The notes below the pieces were generated by a model. That model worked only from the letters and a program-made list of their open reading frames with translations, made no database searches and was not told where the DNA came from. From positions 1 to 5,307 of the forward strand of contig QNFO01000114.1 in assembly GCA_003646355.1 (NCBI GenBank): a stretch of DNA of 5,307 nucleotides, in the 5' to 3' direction. How positions within the stretch are numbered: position 1 is the stretch's first letter; each line of letters opens with the position of its first letter. The translations under genes were made by a program, and so were the position numbers. This DNA is from Gammaproteobacteria bacterium (GTDB lineage Bacteria > Pseudomonadota > Gammaproteobacteria > Pseudomonadales > Porticoccaceae). Of the stretch, positions 1 to 5,307 are shown piece by piece.

Positions 1-1015
1 CCTGGATATGGCAGGGGCAGTTCATTGGCTTGACCGCGAAGTCACGCTCATCAATATGCAGCGCAAACATGTCATCGCCAAATTTATCGGCGTGGCCCGA
101 GCGCTCCCACAAGGAGTAGTCGACTAACTGCGGGGTGCGAATTTCGCTATAACCGGCAGCGCGCTGAGCACTACGCATATATTCTTCAATCTGGGTATAA
201 ACAGTCCAGCCACGGGGGTGCCAAAACACCATGCCCGGCGCTTCTTCCTGAATATGGAAAAGATCTAGCTTCTTGGCGATTTTACGGTGATCACGCTTTT
301 CGGCTTCTTCTATACGGTGCAGGTAGGCCTTGAGTTCTTTCTTGTTGGCCCAGGCGGTGCCGTAAATACGCTGCAGCATTTCATTGTTAGAATCACCGCG
401 CCAATAGGCACCGGCCACTTTGGTCAGCTTAAAGGCTTTAATTTTGCTGGTATTTGGCACGTGGGGGCCACGGCACAAATCGGTAAATTCACCCTGAGTA
501 TAAAGTGAGAGGTCTTCATCGCTGGGGATGGATTCGATAATCGCCGCTTTGTAGTCTTCACCAAGGCCACGAAAAAACTCGACGGCTTCATCGCGGCTCT
601 TAACCTGTCGCGTTACTTCGAGGCTGGCCGAACTCAGCTCTTTCATCTTTTTCTCGATGGCCAGCAAGTCTTCGGGCGTAAAGGGTCGCTCGTAGGCGAA
701 GTCGTAATAGAAGCCATCATCAATAACCGGTCCGATGGTGACCTGAGCTTCGGGGTACAGGGTTTTAACTGCCTGAGCCATCAGGTGGGCGCAGGAGTGG
801 CGAATAACCTCAAGGCCCTCTTCATCTCTCTCGGTGATGATGGCGACATCGGAGTCGTGCTCAATCAAAAAGGAGGTATCGACAACAAAGCCGTTGACCT
901 TGCCAGCAAGGGCAGCCTTGGCTAAGCCGGGACCAATATCGAGAGCAACATCATGAAGAGTGACGGCGGCGTCAAAACTACGTTGACTACCATCAGGAAG
1001 GGTAATAAGCGGCAT
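1..1015 (-). CDS. thrS: Threonyl-tRNA synthetase, N-terminal 338 residues (3' end beyond the left edge)
   Basis: Cytosolic class II aminoacyl-tRNA synthetase that attaches threonine to tRNA-Thr and edits mischarged Ser-tRNA-Thr. Reading leftward from ATG at 1015, the protein begins [14 protein letters not shown], the N-terminal TGS (ubiquitin-like) domain. The editing domain follows, with the [10 protein letters not shown] motif (its two histidines) and [12 protein letters not shown], which carries the editing cysteine. The catalytic core then starts, with the conserved PRGWTVY and VKPMNCPCH stretches. Cys333 in the last motif aligns with the zinc-binding Cys334 of E. coli ThrS. Family length is about 640 residues, so roughly half is missing at the window edge; there is no internal stop. 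The start is supported by AAGGA (plus-strand 1023-1027) seven bases upstream and by the conserved N-terminus. It lies downstream of tRNA-Val on the same strand. In relatives infC, rpmI and rplT usually follow thrS, which cannot be checked here. Confidence 0.97.
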   Translation of the reverse strand, partial: MPLITLPDGSQRSFDAAVTLHDVALDIGPGLAKAALAGKVNGFVVDTSFLIEHDSDVAIITERDEEGLEVIRHSCAHLMAQAVKTLYPEAQVTIGPVIDDGFYYDFAYERPFTPEDLLAIEKKMKELSSASLEVTRQVKSRDEAVEFFRGLGEDYKAAIIESIPSDEDLSLYTQGEFTDLCRGPHVPNTSKIKAFKLTKVAGAYWRGDSNNEMLQRIYGTAWANKKELKAYLHRIEEAEKRDHRKIAKKLDLFHIQEEAPGMVFWHPRGWTVYTQIEEYMRSAQRAAGYSEIRTPQLVDYSLWERSGHADKFGDDMFALHIDERDFAVKPMNCPCHIQ

Positions 1016-1144
1016 CTTGCTTTCCTTAATCTCAGTGGTGACCCCTACTAAAGGCCACTTGCTTACGTGATAACAACTTAGCAAACACCAGAGCCATAGA
1101 TGACCCGGAAGAATTACTTTTAAGGGTGTTGCTACCAAAATAAT
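1016..1144 (-). promoter_or_regulatory. thrS 5' leader / tRNA-thrS spacer with a possible long-range hairpin
   Basis: This is the 129-base non-coding stretch between the encoded CCA end of tRNA-Val and the thrS start. On the transcribed strand, TAGCAACACC (1134-1125) can pair with GGTGTTTGCTA (1089-1079), leaving one bulged base and a loop of about 35 bases. A shorter AGTGG/CCACT pair (plus-strand 1034-1038 and 1055-1059) lies nearer the start codon. In E. coli, ThrS represses its own mRNA by binding a tRNA-Thr-like leader, so a structured leader is expected here. I cannot show that these pairings form or that they mimic tRNA-Thr. No strong terminator or convincing separate promoter is seen, so thrS may be read from the tRNA promoter after processing. 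Confidence 0.3.
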
Positions 1145-1221
1145 TGGTAGGCACGAGTGGATTCGAACCACCGACCCCCACCATGTCAAGGTGGTGCTCT
1201 AACCAACTGAGCTACGTGCCT
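1145..1221 (-). tRNA. tRNA-Val (anticodon GAC)
   Basis: The minus strand folds as a complete 77-nt tRNA. The 7-bp acceptor is AGGCACG/CGTGCCT, followed by TA and a D arm GCTC-AGTTGGTTA-GAGC. The anticodon arm is CCACC-TTGACAT-GGTGG, with GAC at positions 34-36. After the variable loop GGGTC comes the T arm GGTGG-TTCGAAT-CCACT (closed by one G-T pair), then discriminator A and an encoded CCA (plus-strand 1145-1147). From the D arm to the variable loop it closely matches E. coli tRNA-Val(GAC), as I recall that sequence. It decodes GUC/GUU valine codons. It has its own promoter just upstream and thrS just downstream on the same strand, a neighbour relation I recall from Pseudomonas. Confidence 0.97.
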
Positions 1222-1237
1222 GCTACGAAGGGCGCAC

Positions 1238-1266
1238 AATGTAGCAGCGAGCCTCGTAATTTACAA
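1238..1266 (-). promoter_or_regulatory. Sigma-70 promoter of tRNA-Val, with a GC-rich discriminator
   Basis: On the minus strand, TTGTAA (plus-strand 1261-1266) and TACATT (plus-strand 1238-1243) are separated by exactly 17 bases. The -10 is followed by the GC-rich run GTGCGCCC before the tRNA 5' end at 1221. A GC-rich discriminator is typical of stable-RNA promoters under stringent (ppGpp) control. Transcription would start near 1231, giving a 5' leader of about 10 bases for RNase P to remove. The hexamers are imperfect, but the spacing and position fit well. Confidence 0.7.
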
Positions 1267-1312
1267 GGTTTGTTTACTACTTTGCGGCTATTTATTGTGA
1301 TTTTCAGTCTAT

Positions 1313-1337
1313 AAAACAGGGGCTTTTTCGCAGCCCC
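1313..1337 (-). terminator. Intrinsic terminator of the phosphatase / lipocalin-like operon
   Basis: On the minus strand GGGGCT-GCGAAAA-AGCCCC forms a 6-bp GC-rich stem with a 7-base loop (stem arms at plus 1332-1337 and 1319-1324). It is followed by TG and then TTTTAT. It begins 22 bases after the stop codon of the 294-residue gene (stop at 1360-1362) and lies before the tRNA promoter. It therefore insulates the tRNA-thrS unit from read-through. The plus strand has no T-run on its own 3' side, so the element appears one-directional. Confidence 0.8.
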
Positions 1338-1359
1338 CACAATTTCCCGTCATCACCCT

Positions 1360-2244
1360 TTAATTTGCACCCAGGCGACAGCCCAATTCGAGCAAGCCAT
1401 AACCAACACGACCATCGCCGAGGCGGAATTCGAAGGCACCTTCATTCAGCACATAGGCATCGAAGGGCCAGTGCACCACGGCCTGGCGAATACAGTCAAT
1501 CTCGTAACGTCGACCCTGGCCGTCAACCGCTGCCACCTTGGCAGAAAGCGCCCTGCCCTCGTCATTCAAGGTGATAGAAAAGTCCTCAAGACTTAAAGTC
1601 TCAATAGCGCCATCGACATAGGCCCAACAGAGATCGGCAGAGCCGCCGCCCTCAAAATAGATACGCAAAAGACCCAGTGCCGTACCATCTTCAAAGACTG
1701 GCCAGGCCAACTCGTGATGGGTAAAGGCGGCCCAGTTTCTAACGCCGATGGAGTGATCTCGATTACCGACGCCATCGATCTGCCACTCGCTATCACGAAA
1801 TTTCATCGTGCCCGTTATTTTACCGGCCTGTTCAAGATGGAAGCTGGTAGCCGCGTTGAGCTGCAAACCCTCCATCGAATCATGAGGCGGCATTAGCGCT
1901 TCCCAGCACAAGTCAAAGCTGAGCGGAGTCAACTCATCGGCAAAAGACAGGGAATAGCTTTTCAGCATTTCATTGGCGCGATAAGTCACCCCGCCCAGTG
2001 AAATACCCGTATCGATATCGCCCTCAGGCAGAGGCAGGTTATGCCAGGCACGGTTATAGACTTCACGCCCATCGGCCACCACCAACACCGCCATATTGGC
2101 CACGCCCTTGTTGGGATAAAGCCCCATACGAGTAAACATGCCGACACGGTTTTTAGGATCGTAAAAATTAAAGTACCAACTCTCGCCCCACGGTTGGTCG
2201 TCAGTATCAGGCTGATGGCGCTTATCGTCGTTGGCTTCAATCAT
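1360..2244 (-). CDS. AttH/CrtC-like (calycin / lipocalin-like) protein, 294 aa
   Basis: Function unknown. The layout matches a group of proteins formerly labelled hydroxyneurosporene-synthase (CrtC)-like, which I recall Pfam now covers with DUF7064/DUF7065; the family name is from memory. An aromatic N-terminal motif WGESWYFNFYDP (residues 19-30) precedes alternating short beta-type segments. The family's central motif appears as RDHSIGVRNW (162-171), and the C-terminus ends with GYGLLELG (281-288). The usual DHSWG reads DHSIG here, so a conserved Trp is lost. No signal peptide or membrane segment is seen, so it is likely cytosolic. The start ATG has AGGTGA (plus-strand 2249-2254) four bases upstream. 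It is the second gene after the phosphatase, 57 bases downstream, and a terminator follows it. It is a distant paralogue of the 318-residue protein at 3394-4350. A role in binding or modifying a hydrophobic substrate is a fold-based guess. Confidence 0.8.
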   Translation of the reverse strand: MIEANDDKRHQPDTDDQPWGESWYFNFYDPKNRVGMFTRMGLYPNKGVANMAVLVVADGREVYNRAWHNLPLPEGDIDTGISLGGVTYRANEMLKSYSLSFADELTPLSFDLCWEALMPPHDSMEGLQLNAATSFHLEQAGKITGTMKFRDSEWQIDGVGNRDHSIGVRNWAAFTHHELAWPVFEDGTALGLLRIYFEGGGSADLCWAYVDGAIETLSLEDFSITLNDEGRALSAKVAAVDGQGRRYEIDCIRQAVVHWPFDAYVLNEGAFEFRLGDGRVGYGLLELGCRLGAN

Positions 2245-2302
2245 TATTTCACCTATTTGTATTTATTTTTTTAAGCGTAGCCCTAAATAAAAGCGGCCTT
2301 AG

Positions 2303-3067
2303 TTACAACGTAAAACGTTTTTGTAAATAATCTTTCGCCGCCTGATCAATACCCAGCTCTTCTCGCATAAAGTTATCCAGCGAGCCCGACTTCTCTCGCA
2401 TTACCTGCCAGGCAGTGGCCAGGTATTTGGTGCGGGCATCGAGAATGGGCACAACAATGCTCTCATCGACGGAGAGCCCTTCGGAATTGAAAAACTGCTC
2501 AAACTTGCCGATAGCCAGGGCTTTGTCAGCATAGGCTTCGGATGACAGCAGATAGTCCTGCTCAATCAACTCAGGCTTAACACCGAGGGCACTGAGCAAC
2601 AAAGCCGAGGCGATACCCGCACGGTCTTTGCCGAAGGAGCACATCACCAGAATGCCGCCCTCACTTTCCATCATGTGATCGAACATTTTTCGATAACCCG
2701 GCACTTCTTCTTCAGTCAACTCACGGTAGCGATCACCCATGATTTTTTCTGCGCCCTCGGGGTTCAAGCCCTCTTTCATCAGCATGTCCCAGAGGTTTTC
2801 AACACTGGCCACCAACATGCCTAGCTCGACAACCTCAATGCTATCGCCAACCTGCAGGTCATTTTTAACGCGCTCCATAGGGCTGCGAAAATCATAGATG
2901 GTGCTGATGCCCAAAGATTCAAACTTCTCCAAATCCTGATCGCCGGTAAAGTGTAAAAAGCCGGAACGATAGAGATAGTTCTCCTTCGTTTTACGTGCAT
3001 TGTCAGTGTCATAACCGCCCATGTGGCGGAGGTTCATAGTTTTCCCAATAGGCACAAAACGTGTCAT
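2303..3067 (-). CDS. Tyrosine/lipid phosphatase-like protein of the PtpB type (Y_phosphatase3), 254 aa
   Basis: Predicted cysteine-based phosphatase related to Mycobacterium tuberculosis PtpB, a family that dephosphorylates phosphotyrosine and, in some members, phosphoinositides. The N-terminal NLRHMGGY (residues 12-19) and YLYRSGFLHFT (31-41) match the family opening. STIYDFRSPMER (55-66) corresponds to the conserved D-[LF]-R-[ST] segment. The P-loop CSFGKDRAG (143-151) has nucleophile Cys143, Lys147, Asp148 and Arg149 in the CX5R spacing. Two positions are odd: Met142 where His usually precedes the cysteine, and Ala150 where Thr/Ser usually follows the arginine. Length is normal for the family. 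No signal peptide is evident. The ATG at 3067 is preceded by AGAGGA (plus-strand 3078-3083) at ten bases. It leads a likely operon with the lipocalin-like gene. Substrate is unknown. Confidence 0.88.
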   Translation of the reverse strand: MTRFVPIGKTMNLRHMGGYDTDNARKTKENYLYRSGFLHFTGDQDLEKFESLGISTIYDFRSPMERVKNDLQVGDSIEVVELGMLVASVENLWDMLMKEGLNPEGAEKIMGDRYRELTEEEVPGYRKMFDHMMESEGGILVMCSFGKDRAGIASALLLSALGVKPELIEQDYLLSSEAYADKALAIGKFEQFFNSEGLSVDESIVVPILDARTKYLATAWQVMREKSGSLDNFMREELGIDQAAKDYLQKRFTL

Positions 3068-3393
3068 AGAGCCTGCTTCCTCTTAATTATTAATGTCATA
3101 GAAATTTATAAAATCCGTCATTACATTTTTATTTTTCAGGCAACAGGGTAACGAATATATCCAGTGATGATAAGTCAGTTTATTGCCCAGTGGACAGATA
3201 AGATTCGAGCCTGGCCCCTACCCAAGCTATTAAAAACGATAAAAATCAGCTTTCCCTTGACCCCGCTACAACTATTCGGTTTATGATACAGGTATGGTCA
3301 AAGATTATATAAGCAATAACTAGAAATAATAGAACGAGCAGTACAGAACACGCGTAAGACAACCAACATCGACAACACCAAAGGGAAAAATCC
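3068..3393. other. Divergent intergenic region, 326 bases
   Basis: This AT-rich spacer separates the minus-strand phosphatase operon from the plus-strand gene run, so it should contain both promoters. The phosphatase side has several A/T runs, including TTTATAAA-type sequence near 3107-3114, but no -35/-10 pair at good spacing that I would defend. The plus-strand side has the tentative promoter listed separately. A 39-codon open frame (3167-3286, plus) has no ribosome binding site and overlaps that promoter; I do not call it. I see no tRNA, long inverted repeat or mobile-element end. Confidence 0.6.
3257..3287 (+). promoter_or_regulatory. Tentative sigma-70 promoter of the plus-strand gene run
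   Basis: TTGACC (3257-3262) matches five of six -35 consensus bases, and TATGAT (3282-3287) matches five of six -10 bases. The spacer is 19 bases, longer than the optimum 17, so strength would be modest. Transcription would begin near 3294, leaving about 100 bases of untranslated leader before the GTG start at 3394. No operator repeat is recognisable around it. Confidence 0.35.
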
Positions 3394-4350
3394 GTGATAA
3401 AAGATAATGACATGTACTTCCATACGCCCACATCTGACCACTACAGTTGGGCGGAAACCAATTATTTCGGATTTTACGTCCCTGAAGAAAACATCATGGT
3501 TGGCGTTTATGTACAAACCCGAGCCAACCTCGGCTCTGTTCTGTCAAGCATACACATTACCGATGGCATCTCTAACACGCCCCACGAAGTACTGTTCGAC
3601 GACTGCCACGTTTTCCTGCCCATGCCCAAAGGCAATCTTGATGACTATGAGCTGGAAAACGGCCTCAAAATAAAATGCACCAAGCCAGTCATGGACTACC
3701 ACATTCGCTACGACGGCGGCGAAGGCGTGAGCCTCGACGTTAAATATGAAGGCCTGATGGCGCCCTACGACATTCATGATCCCGATATGGATCCCCTCGC
3801 CAACCAGCACCAGTCCGGCGATGTCATTAGTGATAACGCCTATGCCGGGCACTGGGACCAAAGCGGCCGCGTTACTGGCTCACTGAGCATTAACGGCAAC
3901 ACCTATAATGTGGACTGCGTAGCCAGCATGGATCACAGCTGGGGCCTGCGCGATGAAAAGAAACTGAAAAACTTTTGCTGGATGAACGCCAACTTCGAAA
4001 ACGATATGAGCATCCACTGCCTGTATCTGGTAGATCCAAAAAACATCGATACCTACCCCGCCATCGTCCACGGCTATGTGCGTGAGGGCGACAAGGTTTA
4101 CGGCCTGAAACGTGGCACCGGAAAAATACGTCGCAATGGCTATCTGCACCAGTTTTTCGAACTGGAAGTCGAAGATATTCGCGGCAAGGTTCACAAGTTT
4201 ACGGGCACACCAATGACCTCCAACCCCTGGATGGCGTGGCCTCTTATGTACCTGGTTCAGTCACTGTGCCGCTGGGATATGCAGGGCGTTATCGGCTGGG
4301 GTGAAGTACAGGATCTTTGTAAAGAAACTGTCAACGATAAACTCAAATAA
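3394..4350 (+). CDS. AttH/CrtC-like (calycin / lipocalin-like) protein, 318 aa
   Basis: Function unknown; same group as the 294-residue protein at 1360-2244. Shared landmarks occur in the same order. WAETNYFGFYVP (residues 19-30) matches WGESWYFNFYDP. LPMPKGNLD (75-83) matches LPLPEGDID. YEGLMAPYD (118-126) matches WEALMPPHD, and SGRVTGSL (157-164) matches AGKITGTM. MDHSWGLRD (179-187) is the canonical form of the central motif, and GWGEVQD (301-307) closes the domain. Asp180, His181 and Trp183 are the most likely functional residues. No signal peptide is seen. The GTG start is chosen because AAGGGA (3381-3386) sits seven bases upstream; ATG at 3412 is possible but has no such site. It leads a plus-strand run with the 188-residue gene and a truncated gene. 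An enzyme or carrier acting on a lipid or isoprenoid is one fold-based possibility; CrtC itself is a carotenoid hydratase. Confidence 0.8.
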   Translation: MIKDNDMYFHTPTSDHYSWAETNYFGFYVPEENIMVGVYVQTRANLGSVLSSIHITDGISNTPHEVLFDDCHVFLPMPKGNLDDYELENGLKIKCTKPVMDYHIRYDGGEGVSLDVKYEGLMAPYDIHDPDMDPLANQHQSGDVISDNAYAGHWDQSGRVTGSLSINGNTYNVDCVASMDHSWGLRDEKKLKNFCWMNANFENDMSIHCLYLVDPKNIDTYPAIVHGYVREGDKVYGLKRGTGKIRRNGYLHQFFELEVEDIRGKVHKFTGTPMTSNPWMAWPLMYLVQSLCRWDMQGVIGWGEVQDLCKETVNDKLK

Positions 4351-4359
4351 GAATCGCTA

Positions 4360-4396
4360 TTCACCCCTGCCTGCACTTAATACAGGCAGGGGTGAA
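4360..4396 (+). repeat. Perfect 14-bp inverted repeat (intergenic hairpin)
   Basis: TTCACCCCTGCCTG (4360-4373) and its exact reverse complement CAGGCAGGGGTGAA (4383-4396) flank the loop CACTTAATA. The hairpin begins nine bases after the stop codon of the 318-residue gene. Neither strand has a T-run beyond the stem, so it is not a classical intrinsic terminator. It could be a weak terminator, a barrier that protects the 3' end of the upstream message, or a processing site that sets unequal expression of the genes on either side. It also lengthens an otherwise ordinary 97-base gap. Confidence 0.75.
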
Positions 4397-4447
4397 CAAC
4401 TCTACTGTGCGTGCAAACTAAAATAATCAACGGGAAAACCCAGTGTC

Positions 4448-5014
4448 ATGAGTCCTGAAATAGAACAGTTTTTATCCGGCATGAAAAAAACCATTGAAGA
4501 AGTTGTCATGCCTAACCTGACCGACCGCTTCGCCCAGGAGCAGGCTGGTATTGTCGCCGCCTCCCTTGGTTTTCTCGGCCTTATTCAAGATAAAGCCTTC
4601 CACTATGAATTACTGGAAAACCAGGAATACAAACGCGTATTAACAGACGTTAATGAGCTGCTCAACGAAAGCTTTTCAGCGCCTGAGTCTATTGTCGAAA
4701 CGACTACTAAAGTCACCGAGCATTTTACTAGCGATAAAGTGGACGACCCCACCCATTTACGCCCCTATAAGTTTATTCGTGGCAGTAACGAGGTCATGAA
4801 AGAATTGCTGTGCGAGTTTATTCAGCAGCAGCCAGAAATGTCAGCCGAGCTGCGCACTGCCTTTGAAGCATTAATGAAGCCTTTCTTTAAATCCATTGAA
4901 TTGCGCGAACGCTCCTGGGTTAAAGCCCTGGGTTTTGACCCCGAAGCTGAGCAACAGGCCGATATCGCCGACTTACTCTACAAAGATGGTTTCCTCAACA
5001 TCAACAAAACCTAG
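4448..5014 (+). CDS. Uncharacterised 188-aa helical protein
   Basis: I do not recognise the family. The protein looks soluble and largely alpha-helical. Residues 1-21 read as an amphipathic helix (EIEQFLSGMKKTIEEVVMP). A more hydrophobic helix runs about 33-47 (AGIVAASLGFLGLIQ), too short and too mixed for a confident membrane segment. Charged helices fill 52-95 and 112-155. There is no signal peptide, metal-binding Cys/His cluster or nucleotide-binding loop. The ATG at 4448 has only a weak, distant ribosome site (CGGGAA, 4431-4436); no better in-frame start is evident. It sits 97 bases after the lipocalin-like gene and 81 bases before a gene whose N-terminus resembles APH-type kinases. Small helical proteins are, to my recollection, sometimes coded beside such kinases, so an accessory or partner role is possible. 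That part is inference. Confidence 0.75.
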   Translation: MSPEIEQFLSGMKKTIEEVVMPNLTDRFAQEQAGIVAASLGFLGLIQDKAFHYELLENQEYKRVLTDVNELLNESFSAPESIVETTTKVTEHFTSDKVDDPTHLRPYKFIRGSNEVMKELLCEFIQQQPEMSAELRTAFEALMKPFFKSIELRERSWVKALGFDPEAEQQADIADLLYKDGFLNINKT

Positions 5015-5095
5015 TTGTATCTGTATCAGCCGATAAACAATTTAAGCGGCACCCCTATTAGATAGCTGTAAAGCAATAAACCCAGAGCAAAATCC

Positions 5096-5307
5096 ATGCG
5101 TGAATACTACACACCGACCTTAGAAAACCGAGCTCAACCCGGCGATGTCTGGATAGAAAACATTAGGAAAACCTTCCCGACTGAAACAACCCTCGATGAA
5201 GTACTGACCAAGAAACTCCGTAATAGAAGTAAAACGGTAGAACACAAAACAGATTTTAATAATTTAGAAACCCTTCTGTTTCGCTATTTGAAAAAGGCCA
5301 CAGGGCA
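5096..5307 (+). CDS. N-terminal 70 residues of a gene cut by the right edge; possibly an APH-type phosphotransferase
   Basis: An open frame from ATG at 5096 runs without a stop to the window end, beginning MREYYTPTLENRAQPGDVWI. An in-frame stop at 5069-5071, with no start codon in between, fixes ATG 5096 as the first start. Its ribosome binding site is weak. The visible part is charged and helical, ending NNLETLLFRYLKKATGQ. A leading helical segment of this kind, just before an expected RLSGGAS-type nucleotide-binding motif, is reminiscent of phosphotransferases with the aminoglycoside-phosphotransferase fold (ACAD10-like). The diagnostic motifs (GGAS loop, HGD catalytic loop, D-W) would all lie beyond the edge, so the kinase call is a guess from N-terminal resemblance. 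That a gene begins here, in the same direction as the 188-residue gene, is well supported. Confidence 0.6.
   Translation, partial: MREYYTPTLENRAQPGDVWIENIRKTFPTETTLDEVLTKKLRNRSKTVEHKTDFNNLETLLFRYLKKATG

Noticed and set aside
287..508. A 73-codon plus-strand open frame.
   Set aside because: It lies wholly inside thrS on the opposite strand, which has full motif support.
1145..1221. tRNA-Val as an integration site for a genomic island carrying the cluster.
   Set aside because: Islands usually insert at the tRNA 3' end, which here faces thrS. No repeat of the 3' end is seen elsewhere in the window, and there is no integrase gene.
3167..3286. A 39-codon plus-strand open frame (MISQFIAQWT...) in the divergent intergenic region.
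   Set aside because: It has no ribosome binding site, shows no recognisable motif, and its end overlaps the best promoter candidate for the next gene. A frame of this length is expected by chance.
3544..4194. Long minus-strand open frames of 105 and 104 codons opposite the 318-residue gene.
   Set aside because: They are antisense shadows of a coding region with strong paralogue support; their composition (Val/Ala/His rich) is typical of such shadows.
1..5307. CRISPR arrays, insertion sequences or toxin-antitoxin genes.
   Set aside because: There are no regularly spaced repeats, no transposase-like frames, no paired terminal inverted repeats with target duplications, and no small gene pair of that type.

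Overview
The window looks like chromosomal DNA from a gammaproteobacterium, probably a marine or aquatic relative of Spongiibacteraceae, Cellvibrionales or Pseudomonadales. Base composition is near 50% GC. The threonyl-tRNA synthetase and the tRNA-Val(GAC) are both of gammaproteobacterial type. The exact genus cannot be read from this stretch.

Region 1 (1-1266, minus strand) is housekeeping. A stable-RNA-type promoter drives tRNA-Val(GAC), which has an encoded CCA end. After a 129-base leader comes thrS, whose N-terminal half lies in the window and which runs off the left edge. No terminator is visible between the tRNA and thrS, so they may share a transcript.

Region 2 (1313-3067, minus strand) looks like a two-gene operon closed by an intrinsic terminator. 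The upstream gene encodes a protein-tyrosine/lipid-phosphatase-like protein of the PtpB type, with an unusual P-loop. It is followed 57 bases later by a 294-residue protein of the AttH/CrtC-like (calycin or lipocalin-like) group.

Region 3 (3068-3393) is a 326-base AT-rich divergent intergenic region. It holds one tentative plus-strand promoter and no convincing gene.

Region 4 (3394-5307, plus strand) is a second, divergent gene run. It starts with a 318-residue protein that is clearly a distant paralogue of the 294-residue protein across the intergenic region. A perfect 14-bp hairpin follows, then a 188-residue helical protein I do not recognise. The last gene is cut by the right edge, and its N-terminus is reminiscent of APH-type (aminoglycoside-phosphotransferase fold) small-molecule kinases.

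As a whole, regions 2-4 may be a small accessory gene neighbourhood. It has two diverged lipocalin-like proteins, a phosphatase, an unknown cytosolic protein and possibly a kinase, arranged around one shared control region. A joint role in modifying a hydrophobic or phosphorylated small molecule is plausible, but it is inferred from context only.
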